Shown here one piece after another: positions 12,425 through 20,242 of a DNA stretch of 64,000 nucleotides (positions are counted from its first letter, which is position 1; each line of letters begins with the position of its first letter). Origin of the DNA: CBDAQD01 sp965275905. GTDB taxonomy: Bacteria; Pseudomonadota; Alphaproteobacteria; Rhizobiales; JAJFHC01. The DNA is taken from NCBI GenBank assembly GCA_965275905.1, contig CBDHYJ010000079.1, positions 97,462 through 161,461 on the forward strand, written 5' to 3'. The position numbers were made by a program, and so were the translations under genes. A model generated the notes under the pieces. That model saw only the letters and a list, made by a program, of their open reading frames with translations, did not search any database and had not been told where the DNA came from.

Positions 12425-13720
12425 TCAGCCGCCGCGGCGCAGGCGCTTGAGCAGGCTGGCGCTGGGATAGCCGTCCTGGGCGACCCCGATCTTGCCCTGG
12501 AAGGTCCTGATGGCCGCCTGCGTGCCCCTGCCAATTCGGCCGTCAACACGGCCGCGATAAAGCCGTTTGCCCGCCAGCAGACGCTGCAGTTCCTTCTTCT
12601 GGCTGCGCGACAGAGGGCTGTCGTCAAGCGGCCAGGATTGCACCAGTGTCCCCCGCCCGCGGAAACGCTCGGCAAGCAGCGCAATTGCGAGAGCATATGA
12701 GACCGAGTTGTTGTATCGCATGATGGCGCGGAAGTTCTGATAGACCATGAAGGCCGGCCCGTTGGCGCCGGCCGGAAGCACGATTGATCCCTCCCGTGCC
12801 CAGGCGCCGAACTTCCGCCTGTTGGCCCGCTTGATGCCCAGCGCGACCCATTCTGCGGTCTGCTTTTTCACCGCGCGCGTCGCCAGCCGGTAGTCAAAGC
12901 CGCGCGGCAGCACGATTTCGTGGAAGGCGGGTTCGCCGGAGCGCCAGCCCGATTTCCGCAGATAATTGGCCGCCGAGGCCAGCGCGTCGACTTCCGTGTT
13001 CCAGATGTCGCGCCGGCCGTCGCGGTTGAAGTCGACGGCATAGGCATTATAGGTCGTGGGAATGAACTGGGTATGCCCCATGGCACCGGCCCAGGACCCC
13101 AGCATCCGCTCTGGTGTAATGTCGCCGCGCTGCAGGATCTTCAGCGCAGCGATCACCTGCTGCCTGCCGAACTTGCGCCTGCTGCCGCGGTAGCCGAGCG
13201 TAGCAAGCGCCTGGATGACGTAGTCATTGCCCTTGAAGGTGCCGTACGCGCTCTCCATGCCCCATATGGCGACCAGCGTGTGCCGATCGACGCCGTAAGT
13301 GCGCTCGATCTGAGCCAGCGACTTCTGCCACTCGGCGAGCTTCTCCTTGCCGCCTTCAATGCGCTTGTCTGACAGCGCGCTGTCGAGATAACTCCAGACA
13401 GGCCGGACGAACTCGGGCTGGTTGTTGGCCCGCTCGAACACCTTCTCGTTCGGACGCACGCCCTTGAACGCCTTGCGGAACGTGGCACTGGAGACGCCCG
13501 CGCGCCGCGCGCTGGGCCACAGGGAATTCACCCACCGGTTAAAGGCGTCGTCCGTGGGCGCAGCGGTTTCCGCCATCGCCGGTCCCTGGACATCGGCGGA
13601 AATCCAGAAACCGCCGGCCAGAACGGCAATCAGCGCAATTCTGAAGATCGGTCTGCAGAATTCCGTTTGCATCCGGATTCGGCGGAAACGTGTATCTGAC
13701 GGGGCATGGTTACGAATCAT
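12425..13720 (-). CDS. lytic murein transglycosylase, MltB type with peptidoglycan-binding domain
   Basis: About 431 residues. It cleaves the MurNAc-GlcNAc bond in the periplasm, forming 1,6-anhydro-MurNAc. The signal segment IFRIALIAVLAGGFWISADV is followed by the SLT_2 domain with the catalytic Glu in WGMESAYGTFKGNDYV and the MGHTQFIPTTYNAYAVDF and VDFNRDGRRDIWNTEVDA motifs. A C-terminal PG_binding_1 repeat contains GRVDGRIGRGTQAAIRTFQ. The longest frame runs into galE and must be too long. ATG 13720 has a GGGA site; ATG 13672 (MQTEFCRP) is the alternative. Confidence 0.9.
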   Translation of the reverse strand: MIRNHAPSDTRFRRIRMQTEFCRPIFRIALIAVLAGGFWISADVQGPAMAETAAPTDDAFNRWVNSLWPSARRAGVSSATFRKAFKGVRPNEKVFERANNQPEFVRPVWSYLDSALSDKRIEGGKEKLAEWQKSLAQIERTYGVDRHTLVAIWGMESAYGTFKGNDYVIQALATLGYRGSRRKFGRQQVIAALKILQRGDITPERMLGSWAGAMGHTQFIPTTYNAYAVDFNRDGRRDIWNTEVDALASAANYLRKSGWRSGEPAFHEIVLPRGFDYRLATRAVKKQTAEWVALGIKRANRRKFGAWAREGSIVLPAGANGPAFMVYQNFRAIMRYNNSVSYALAIALLAERFRGRGTLVQSWPLDDSPLSRSQKKELQRLLAGKRLYRGRVDGRIGRGTQAAIRTFQGKIGVAQDGYPSASLLKRLRRGG

Positions 13721-13802
13721 CGCAGTCCCGGATAGCAGATTTGGAGCCGCAAAAACAGAGGTGACCGATCGCGTGTCTGATAGACTTCCGCTCCGCCGGA
13801 CA

Positions 13803-14798
13803 TCAGGCGGCGGAACTCCTCTCCCTGAGCCGCCGCTCCCATCCGAGCGCGCTGGCAACAATTTCATCGATGTCGTCGTGCTCCGGCAGCCAGCCCAGTA
13901 CCTGACGGATCCGGTCGGCGCCGGCGACGAGTGCCGGCGGATCACCCGCCCTGCGCGCGGCATCCCGTGCATTGAGCTTGGTGCCGATCGCGCGCTCGAC
14001 GGAGTCGATCACCTCGAGCACGGATGTGCCGTGGCCATACCCGCAGTTGAACACCGCGCTCTGCCCCCCCGCCCGCAGATAGTCCAGTGCCTGAAGATGC
14101 GCCCGCGCGAGGTCGGTGACGTGGATGTAATCGCGAATGCAGGTCCCGTCCGCGGTGTCATAGTCGCGCCCGTACACCTCGAGGTGGGTGCGGTCGCCGA
14201 GAGCCACCTGCGACGCCACCTTGATCAGGTGGGTCGCCCGTTCGGTCGACTGGCCGGTGCGGCCCTTGGGATCAGCGCCGGCGACGTTGAAATAGCGCAG
14301 GGTCACGTAGCCAAGTTCATGGTGCGCACGCGCCACGTCGCGCAGCATCCATTCGGTCATGAGCTTCGATGCGCCGTAGGGTGAAATCGGATTCAGCGGC
14401 GCATCCTCCGAGACCGGGTTGATCTCGGGAATGCCATAGACCGCTGCAGTTGACGAAAAGATGAAGTGGCGCACGCCAAAGACAACCGCTGATTCAATCA
14501 GGGTTCGCGACTTCACCGTGTTGTTGCTGTAGTAGCCCAGCGGATCGACGACCGAATCCGGCACGACAACCGAACCGGCGAAATGAATGACCGCCTCGAC
14601 CTTGTGTTCCGAGATGACGCTCTCGACCAGAGCCTGATCGCCGATATCGCCTTCCACGAAGGCGGCCTGGTCCGGCACGGCCCAGCGGAATCCGGTCGAC
14701 AGGTTATCAATCACGACGACCTGCTCACCGGCATCGATAAGCTCGACGACCATGTGACTGCCGATATATCCTGCGCCGCCTGTGACAAGAATGCTCAT
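13803..14798 (-). CDS. galE: UDP-glucose 4-epimerase
   Basis: 331 residues. NAD-dependent interconversion of UDP-glucose and UDP-galactose for surface polysaccharide synthesis. The Rossmann motif VTGGAGYIGSHMV is at residues 5-17, the IDNLSTGFRWAV segment follows, and the catalytic pair is in SPYGASKLMTEW (Y-x-x-x-K) with Ser/Thr in SSTAAVYG. The substrate-binding FNVAGADP motif is present. It is divergent from galU across a 121-bp gap, so the pair supplying and interconverting UDP-hexoses sits back to back. Confidence 0.93.
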   Translation of the reverse strand: MSILVTGGAGYIGSHMVVELIDAGEQVVVIDNLSTGFRWAVPDQAAFVEGDIGDQALVESVISEHKVEAVIHFAGSVVVPDSVVDPLGYYSNNTVKSRTLIESAVVFGVRHFIFSSTAAVYGIPEINPVSEDAPLNPISPYGASKLMTEWMLRDVARAHHELGYVTLRYFNVAGADPKGRTGQSTERATHLIKVASQVALGDRTHLEVYGRDYDTADGTCIRDYIHVTDLARAHLQALDYLRAGGQSAVFNCGYGHGTSVLEVIDSVERAIGTKLNARDAARRAGDPPALVAGADRIRQVLGWLPEHDDIDEIVASALGWERRLRERSSAA

Positions 14799-14919
14799 AA
14801 TAACCTCGATGATTCCCTAGCCTGCGGGCCCTTAACCCGTTGAAGAAATCTAAATGGTAAATATTTCTGACTGGTAACCAAATCCAGGTCCAAACAGTCA
14901 TTCTGCCGGAGACAAATAC

Positions 14920-15798
14920 ATGGCGTCACCGATTAAGAAAGCCGTCTTTCCCGTCGCAGGGCTCGGCACGCGGTTCCTGCCGGCGACAAAGGCCGTGCCC
15001 AAGGAGATGCTGACCATTGTCGACAGGCCCGTGATCCAGATGGCGGTCGACGAGGCCCGCGAGGCGGGAATCGAGCATTTCATCTTCGTCACCGGGCGCA
15101 ACAAGGCCGTGATCGAGGACCATTTCGACAAGCAGTTCGAACTGGAAGCCACATTGCGGTCCCGCGGCAAGACCGCCGAGCTAACCCTGCTCGACAGCGA
15201 CCTTCCCGGTGCGGGCCAGACGAGTTTCACCCGTCAGCAGGAGCCGCTGGGTCTCGGCCATGCCGTCTGGTGCGCCCGCGAACTGGTCGGCGACGAACCG
15301 TTCGCACTGCTGCTGCCGGACATGCTCGTGCACGCCCGGCCGAGTTGCCTGGCACAGATGATGGCAGCCTACGGGGCATCCGGCGGAAACCTGCTCGCGG
15401 TCGAGGAAGTGCTCCCGGAACACACCCACCGTTACGGCATCGTCGGTGTTGGCGAGGAGGCCGGAAGCGTCTTTGAGATCACGGAAATGGTCGAAAAGCC
15501 GCCGGCGGGGACAGCACCGTCCAATCTCATGATCATCGGACGCTACATCCTTCAGCCCGAGATCTTCGATCTGCTCGAAAACCAGGAAACGGGATCCGGC
15601 GGTGAAATTCAGCTCACCGACGCCATGATCCGGCTCATGGCCACGCAGCGGTTTTCGGGCGTGCGGTTTAGCGGCCGCACGTATGACTGCGGCGACAAGG
15701 TCGGCTTCCTGACCGCCAATGTCGCCTTCGCCCTCGACCGGCCTGATCTTTCGGAACAGTTCCGCCGTGAACTCGAAACGTTGCTGAAAGAAAGCTGA
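14920..15798 (+). CDS. galU: UTP-glucose-1-phosphate uridylyltransferase
   Basis: 292 residues. Makes UDP-glucose from UTP and glucose-1-phosphate. The nucleotide-binding loop VFPVAGLGTRFLPATKAVPKEML fits GalU precisely, with the usual KPMLTIVDRP-like continuation, LLPDMLV as the metal-binding Asp region and a C-terminal CGDKVGFLTANVAFAL segment. GGAG lies 8 nt before the ATG. It ends 12 nt from the convergent barrel gene, and the terminal bases of both genes lie in the CTAGAGTGAAT motif region. Confidence 0.94.
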   Translation: MASPIKKAVFPVAGLGTRFLPATKAVPKEMLTIVDRPVIQMAVDEAREAGIEHFIFVTGRNKAVIEDHFDKQFELEATLRSRGKTAELTLLDSDLPGAGQTSFTRQQEPLGLGHAVWCARELVGDEPFALLLPDMLVHARPSCLAQMMAAYGASGGNLLAVEEVLPEHTHRYGIVGVGEEAGSVFEITEMVEKPPAGTAPSNLMIIGRYILQPEIFDLLENQETGSGGEIQLTDAMIRLMATQRFSGVRFSGRTYDCGDKVGFLTANVAFALDRPDLSEQFRRELETLLKES

Positions 15799-15803
15799 AC
15801 CAA

Positions 15804-15814
15804 ATTCACTCTAG
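15804..15814 (-). repeat. CTAGAGTGAAT motif, copy 1, on the barrel gene stop codon
   Basis: Minus-strand CTAGAGTGAAT whose TAG (15813-15811) is the stop codon of the outer-membrane barrel gene. Two further identical copies sit on the stop codons of motB and the beta-trefoil gene. Confidence 0.7.
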
Positions 15815-17364
15815 TGCTGGAGCTTCACGCCGACGCGGAAAGTCTGCACGTCGTAGTCGCTGCCGGGGGTGGTGGTGTCGAAATTCTCGTACTCGTAACG
15901 CGCGCGCAGCACGACGTTGCGGTTGAGCAGGTAGTCGAGGCCGGCGGAAATCTCGTAAGTGTCCTCCTCGAGGGACGAGCCTTCGAATGTCGAGTTGACA
16001 TAGGTGACGCCAATCTCCCCGGTCAGGTTGTACGACAGGGAATGCGCCAGATTCAGCCCCAGCGAACGCTCGATCGAACCCGAAGCGCCCGCGACCGAGG
16101 TTTCCTCGATGTCGGTGGCCGCCGAAAACCTTATCGCCGTGAGCCGCGTCGGCGACCAGGTCAGGTTGGCGTCCACGGTCAGGCCATCGATGGGGTCGAG
16201 GCGCGAGTCGTCGAAATCCCGCCTTTCGTAACCGACGGAGATTTCGCCCCTGAGGATCGGCCCGGTGTCGATCTCAACGCCGGCGGCGACCTCATACCCG
16301 TCCGAGTCGCGGCGGAATCCGTCGTCGTCGACTTCGTCATCATGGCGGCGCACGCTGTATCCGCCCTCAACGAACGGCTGGATCGCCGGTGAGACTTCGT
16401 AACCGAGGCGCAGCGTTCCGCCGACTTCGTAGTAGTCGCGATCGCTGTTGCTCGTCGTGCCGCCGCCGACCGTGTCCACATCGCCGAACTCGTTGATCTC
16501 CGCGTCGCCCTGCAGCCTTGCGGTCAACCGGTTGAACCGGTGATTGATCGAGGCGGCGAGATCCCATGTCGTCTCATCCGGCTCTTCGGCTGCATTATCC
16601 GGCACATCGGCCGTGCCCCGTCGTTCCTGAGACAACGCATAACCGGCGCGCAGGTTGAAATTTGTCGCCCGGGTGACATCGATCCGGATGCGGCCCGACG
16701 CTTCGATTTCGTCGGCATCCTCCGTCGTGTTCTCGTCATAGAACTCGTGATTGCTGGCGAAGGACAGCGACGTCGAATGCCGCGACCAGTCGCTCTCGAC
16801 CCGCAGTTCCGGTTGGACAGTATAGATGAAGTCATCCCGCCGTCCCCTGTTCGCGAGCAGGGCATTGTCGGTGTATTCGATGCCCGTTTCGACCGACGGA
16901 TAGACAATAAAGGTTCCGACTCTCAGCCCGAGCGGCTGAAACCCGGTCCGCGATTCCGGGTCCGTCGGATCTACCGGCAGCGGCTCGGGCCGCTCCACCG
17001 GCGGCTCGAGCGTCACCTGTTCCGGGATCGCAAGCCCCAGGCTGCCGGAGGCCGCCGTAGTCTCGGGACTGTTTGGCGACGCCGGGCGCAGCGCCGAGGG
17101 CGTATAGCGGGGTCTTTCGACAAGACGCTCAAGGCGGCGGTCTTCGTCTTCGGACAGCCTGCCCCGGAGAGCCGGCAATTCGGACGCGGTCCCGACGCCT
17201 GTATCTTGAGCGGAATCCTGCGTCTGCTGCGCTCGGACAGGCGCGGAAATGCAGCACACGAGGCCGGCTGCAACCACTACCGGAAAGATGCGAAACGCCG
17301 TCAAACCCAGAACTCTCACACTATTGTCAGCGCGCTTTACCGGCCGTTTGCCTTCGCTTTGCAA
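15811..17364 (-). CDS. outer-membrane beta-barrel protein (putative beta-barrel porin 2 type)
   Basis: 517 residues with an export segment around AFRIFPVVVAAGLVCCISA and a Pro-rich stretch. From about residue 150 the sequence alternates polar and hydrophobic residues in Tyr/Asp/Arg-rich strands (VGTFIVYPSVETGIEYTDNA, then repeated LRLGYEV, YEVAAGVEI), and it ends with a hydrophobic strand, FRVGVKLQH, as barrel proteins do. The DNALL and ENFDTTTPG segments suit the barrel family often found with exopolysaccharide genes. Placement between galU and kdsD supports a role in polysaccharide export or surface structure. The start is uncertain: TTG 17364 or GTG 17319, neither with a good ribosome site. 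Confidence 0.72.
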   Translation of the reverse strand: MQSEGKRPVKRADNSVRVLGLTAFRIFPVVVAAGLVCCISAPVRAQQTQDSAQDTGVGTASELPALRGRLSEDEDRRLERLVERPRYTPSALRPASPNSPETTAASGSLGLAIPEQVTLEPPVERPEPLPVDPTDPESRTGFQPLGLRVGTFIVYPSVETGIEYTDNALLANRGRRDDFIYTVQPELRVESDWSRHSTSLSFASNHEFYDENTTEDADEIEASGRIRIDVTRATNFNLRAGYALSQERRGTADVPDNAAEEPDETTWDLAASINHRFNRLTARLQGDAEINEFGDVDTVGGGTTSNSDRDYYEVGGTLRLGYEVSPAIQPFVEGGYSVRRHDDEVDDDGFRRDSDGYEVAAGVEIDTGPILRGEISVGYERRDFDDSRLDPIDGLTVDANLTWSPTRLTAIRFSAATDIEETSVAGASGSIERSLGLNLAHSLSYNLTGEIGVTYVNSTFEGSSLEEDTYEISAGLDYLLNRNVVLRARYEYENFDTTTPGSDYDVQTFRVGVKLQH

Positions 17365-17534
17365 CAGACATAGATTGTGTTGCTTCGCGGCGCGGCGCCG
17401 GTGGCAAACACTACGTATTTGTGGTTAATAAGACGTGTAGCGGTGTTTCAGCGCGGTCGGGCATCGACAAAGGGGCCTTCGCTGCCGCAAAGGGAATGGA
17501 TCCCTGCTTTGTGGCACGGTTCGGGGAGATTTTG

Positions 17535-18536
17535 ATGACAGATTTGGCCGTGACGGACACCGGCGACCCTCGCGACAGATTGATCGACGTGGCACGCCGT
17601 ACGGCGGAAATCGAAGCGGCTGCAATCCGGCGTTTGTCCGAGCAGCTTGAGGGAGATCTCGGTTTCAGCTTCTTGGCGGCAGTCAACCTTCTGAAGGCTG
17701 CGACCGGCCGGGTCATTCTCTCCGGGATGGGCAAGAGCGGGCATGTCAGCCGCAAGATTGCATCCACGCTGGCCTCGACGGGAACGCCGGCCATGTTCAT
17801 CCATCCCAGCGAAGCCAGCCATGGCGATCTGGGCATGATCACGGGCGCGGACGCAATTGTCATTCTGTCCTGGTCCGGCGAAACCGAAGAACTCAAGGAT
17901 ATTGTCGCCTATTCCCGGCGGTTCCGCGTTCCCCTCGTCGCAATCACATCTCACCGCAACAGCACGCTGGCGCAATCCGCCGATGTGGTTCTCGAGTTGC
18001 CGACCCACGAGGAAGCCTGCCCGAACGGGCTCGCGCCGACCACGTCCACGACCATGCAGCTGGTTCTCGGCGATGCGATCGCGATTGCGCTGCTGGAGGA
18101 CCGCGGTTTCACGAAACGGGACTTCAAGACCCTTCATCCGGGCGGAAAGCTGGGCGCCGCTCTCACCTTCGTCCGCGACATCATGCATTCGGGCGCCAGG
18201 CTCCCGCTCGTCGACGCCGAGGTATCGATGTCGGATGCGCTGGTGACGATGACCGAAAAGAGCTTCGGCTGCCTCGGCGTGACGGACGGCGACGGAAGGC
18301 TGATTGGAGTCATTACCGACGGCGACCTGCGCCGCAACATGGCGCCCGACCTCATCGGCAGGATGACGTCGGATATCATGACGCGGGATCCGATTGTCGT
18401 CACGCCGGACGAGCTGGCGTCAGCCGCGCTCGAAATCATCAACAATTCCTCGATCACGAGCCTTTTCGTCACGGATAACGGCAAGCCGGTCGGGATCGTT
18501 CACATCCACGATCTCCTGCGCGTGGGCGTGATTTAG
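17535..18536 (+). CDS. kdsD: D-arabinose-5-phosphate isomerase
   Basis: 333 residues. Converts ribulose-5-phosphate to arabinose-5-phosphate, the first committed step to Kdo for lipopolysaccharide. The N-terminal SIS sugar-isomerase domain shows SGMGKSGHVSRKIASTLAST and HPSEASHGDLGMI, then SWSGETEEL and the THEEACPNGLAPTTSTTMQL active-site loop. Two CBS motifs fill the C-terminal third (DIMHSGARLPLV and DIMTRDPIVVTPDE). ATG 17535 has GGGGAG at 6 nt, and the longer upstream frame is not coding in character. Capsule-specific KpsF has the same architecture, but no capsule locus is near. Confidence 0.92.
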   Translation: MTDLAVTDTGDPRDRLIDVARRTAEIEAAAIRRLSEQLEGDLGFSFLAAVNLLKAATGRVILSGMGKSGHVSRKIASTLASTGTPAMFIHPSEASHGDLGMITGADAIVILSWSGETEELKDIVAYSRRFRVPLVAITSHRNSTLAQSADVVLELPTHEEACPNGLAPTTSTTMQLVLGDAIAIALLEDRGFTKRDFKTLHPGGKLGAALTFVRDIMHSGARLPLVDAEVSMSDALVTMTEKSFGCLGVTDGDGRLIGVITDGDLRRNMAPDLIGRMTSDIMTRDPIVVTPDELASAALEIINNSSITSLFVTDNGKPVGIVHIHDLLRVGVI

Positions 18537-18601
18537 AACACAGCGTCCGGAAGACGGTTCACGCTTTGCCGTTCACTCGGTCCGGCAAATCTTGTGCGCG
18601 C

Positions 18602-19294
18602 TCAGTCGGTGAACATTTCGCGCAATTGTGAAATGTCCTCAATCTCTACCGTTCCACGCTCGACCTTGACCCCGCGGCATTTGAGATTGGCGAAAGCCCG
18701 GGACAGGACTTCCGGGGACACGCCGAGGCGTTTGGCAATATTGAGCTTGCTGTAAGGCAGACGAATGCGGACCGGTCCGCTGGCTCCAGGCGCCTGACGC
18801 AGTAGAAATGCTGCCAGCCTGAGTTGCGCGGTGGGCGTACGCAGCAAGGTGATCTCCTCAACAAGCAGCTTCAGGTGAACGGACATGGAGGCGAGCAAGC
18901 CAAAGGCAAGACGCGGTTCTTCCCGAATGCCGTCGAAAATATGCTGCGCGTTGATCCTCAACACCCGGCTGGGTTCTATCGCCTGGGCGGTCACGGGAAA
19001 GGCGCGCTCCAGAAACATTGCTGCCTCGCCGAAACTCTGGCCAGAGCGGAACAGATTGACCGTGGCCTCCTTGCCGTCCACATCCGGCCTGAAAAGGCGG
19101 ACGACGCCCTGCGAAATGACATAGAAACTGTCTGCCCGTTCTCCGGCATGAAACACCACCTCGTTCTTGTCGAGGCCGAGCGCGCGCGAAGATTTCAGGA
19201 TGCCGTCGAACATCTCGTCCGACACTTCGGCGAACATTGGCTGGTCCCGCAGAAGCTTCCGATCGTCGTTTGAGAGCTTTTGCGGCTGCCCCAT
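18602..19294 (-). CDS. dnr: Crp/Fnr-family regulator of the Dnr type
   Basis: 230 residues. Effector domain (about 20-140) with the cyclic-nucleotide-like fold: VVFHAGERADSFYVISQGVVRLF and GQSFGEAAMFLERAFPV. The C-terminal helix-turn-helix AKRLGVSPEVLSRAFANLK carries E-x-x-SR, the recognition pattern of Fnr for TTGAT half-sites. No cysteines are in the N-terminal part, so the oxygen-sensing 4Fe-4S cluster of Fnr is absent; this points to the haem-based NO sensor Dnr. Start ATG 19294 follows AGGAAGAG. It is divergent from napEFDABC and shares the Dnr box at 19310-19323, centred 22 nt upstream of its own start, where binding could autoregulate it. Confidence 0.85.
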   Translation of the reverse strand: MGQPQKLSNDDRKLLRDQPMFAEVSDEMFDGILKSSRALGLDKNEVVFHAGERADSFYVISQGVVRLFRPDVDGKEATVNLFRSGQSFGEAAMFLERAFPVTAQAIEPSRVLRINAQHIFDGIREEPRLAFGLLASMSVHLKLLVEEITLLRTPTAQLRLAAFLLRQAPGASGPVRIRLPYSKLNIAKRLGVSPEVLSRAFANLKCRGVKVERGTVEIEDISQLREMFTD

Positions 19295-19309
19295 CTCTTC
19301 CTGTTTATG

Positions 19310-19351
19310 TTGACATAAATCAAGGTTCGGCCGTGAGTTTAGGCCTATCCT
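19310..19351 (+). promoter_or_regulatory. FNR/Dnr box and class II promoter of the nap operon
   Basis: TTGACATAAATCAA at 19310-19323 matches TTGAT-N4-ATCAA in 9 of 10 defined positions. A -10 candidate, TATCCT, lies at 19346-19351, exactly where a class II site centred at -41.5 would place it, giving a start near 19358 and a leader of about 52 nt to napE. The site is the only such box I found here. Confidence 0.75.
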
Positions 19352-19409
19352 CCCTTCAAAGCCAATCAAGGCTGACCGACAAAAAAGGACTCAGGTGGAG
19401 GGGAACACG

Positions 19410-19592
19410 ATGCCCGGGGCGTCTTCGGATGTATCTGACCGTGCGGATGAAACTCCGTCAAAGTCAGATGAATTAAGAGCATTTCTCTTTCTCACTGTCG
19501 TGCTTGCTCCCGTGCTCGCCGTGATCTTCGTTGGCGGGTACGGGTTCATCGTTTGGATGTCCCACCTCATATTGGGACCTCCCGGGGTCTGA
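19410..19592 (+). CDS. napE: periplasmic nitrate reductase component NapE
   Basis: 60 residues. Small inner-membrane protein with one transmembrane helix (about 23-50: LRAFLFLTVVLAPVLAVIFV) and the typical C-terminal FIVWMSHLILGPPG. Its exact role in the Nap system is unknown. ATG 19410 has GGAGGGG 6 nt upstream; the GTG at 19395 sits inside that site and is rejected. First gene of napEFDABC; napF begins 2 nt after its stop. Confidence 0.85.
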   Translation: MPGASSDVSDRADETPSKSDELRAFLFLTVVLAPVLAVIFVGGYGFIVWMSHLILGPPGV

Positions 19593-19594
19593 GC

Positions 19595-19909
19595 ATGTCA
19601 GTGACGGCAAGCAAGGTGGATGATCGCGCGATTTCGAGACGCGACTTTCTTCGGTCGGCGCTGAAGCCGGCTGCGCCTGAGAACGGCGGGTCGAGCATCA
19701 CGATAGGCGCCAGTTGCCTGGCCCGTCATGGCATCAGTTGCCGGTCATGCGAGGACGTCTGCGAGCCGCGCGCATTGCGCTTCAGGCCTCGACCCGGCGG
19801 TATTTTCACCCCTGAAATCGACGCATCACTTTGCACGGAATGCGGTGCGTGCGAGCCAATTTGTCCTGCGGGCTCGATCGAAATCGTACAGGACCGGAGG
19901 AATGCCTAG
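19595..19909 (+). CDS. napF: ferredoxin-type protein NapF, short form
   Basis: 104 residues. Cytoplasmic iron-sulfur protein thought to help mature or load clusters into NapA before export. Only two cluster motifs are present: CLARHGISCRSCEDVCEP (about 33-50) and CTECGACEPICP (about 79-90). They correspond to the C-terminal half of the four-cluster, about 160-residue enterobacterial NapF, so the first two clusters are missing here. The N-terminus has ISRRDFLRSALKP, a twin-arginine-like segment without a hydrophobic stretch, also seen as ASRR at the start of known NapF. It overlaps napD by 8 nt. Confidence 0.87.
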   Translation: MSVTASKVDDRAISRRDFLRSALKPAAPENGGSSITIGASCLARHGISCRSCEDVCEPRALRFRPRPGGIFTPEIDASLCTECGACEPICPAGSIEIVQDRRNA

Positions 19910-20216
19910 CTCGGATTTTTCCATCCCCCCGGCGCGCGAGGTGCACATTTCCAGCCTCGTCGTTCAGTCAAGGCCCGATCGCGTCGGGGATGTCGCAACG
20001 CGACTGGACGCCATGCCCGACACCGAAGTGCATCGCGCAGAAGACAGCGGCAAGCTCGTCATTCTGCTGGAAACAGCCAGTCGTAACGATGTGACCGGTC
20101 GCGTGGACGCCATCCGCAAACTGCCGGACGTCGTGAACGTCACACTTGTCTACCACCAGATTGAAGACGCCGAGCTGCTCGATCAGCCGGTTCAGCCTTC
20201 AACTCCGCCAGTCTGA
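19902..20216 (+). CDS. napD: NapD, chaperone for the NapA Tat signal
   Basis: 104 residues. Small ferredoxin-like alpha/beta protein that binds the Tat signal peptide of NapA and holds back export until the cofactor is inserted. The family pattern is visible: HISSLVVQSRPDRVGDVATRL, then a central ETASRNDVTGRVDAIRKLP and VVNVTLVYHQIED at the end of the fold. ATG 19902 has GGAGG just upstream, inside napF. It is followed by napA after 26 nt. Confidence 0.9.
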   Translation: MPSSDFSIPPAREVHISSLVVQSRPDRVGDVATRLDAMPDTEVHRAEDSGKLVILLETASRNDVTGRVDAIRKLPDVVNVTLVYHQIEDAELLDQPVQPSTPPV

Positions 20217-20242
20217 AGCAGACCTCGAAGGAGGCTTACGCC

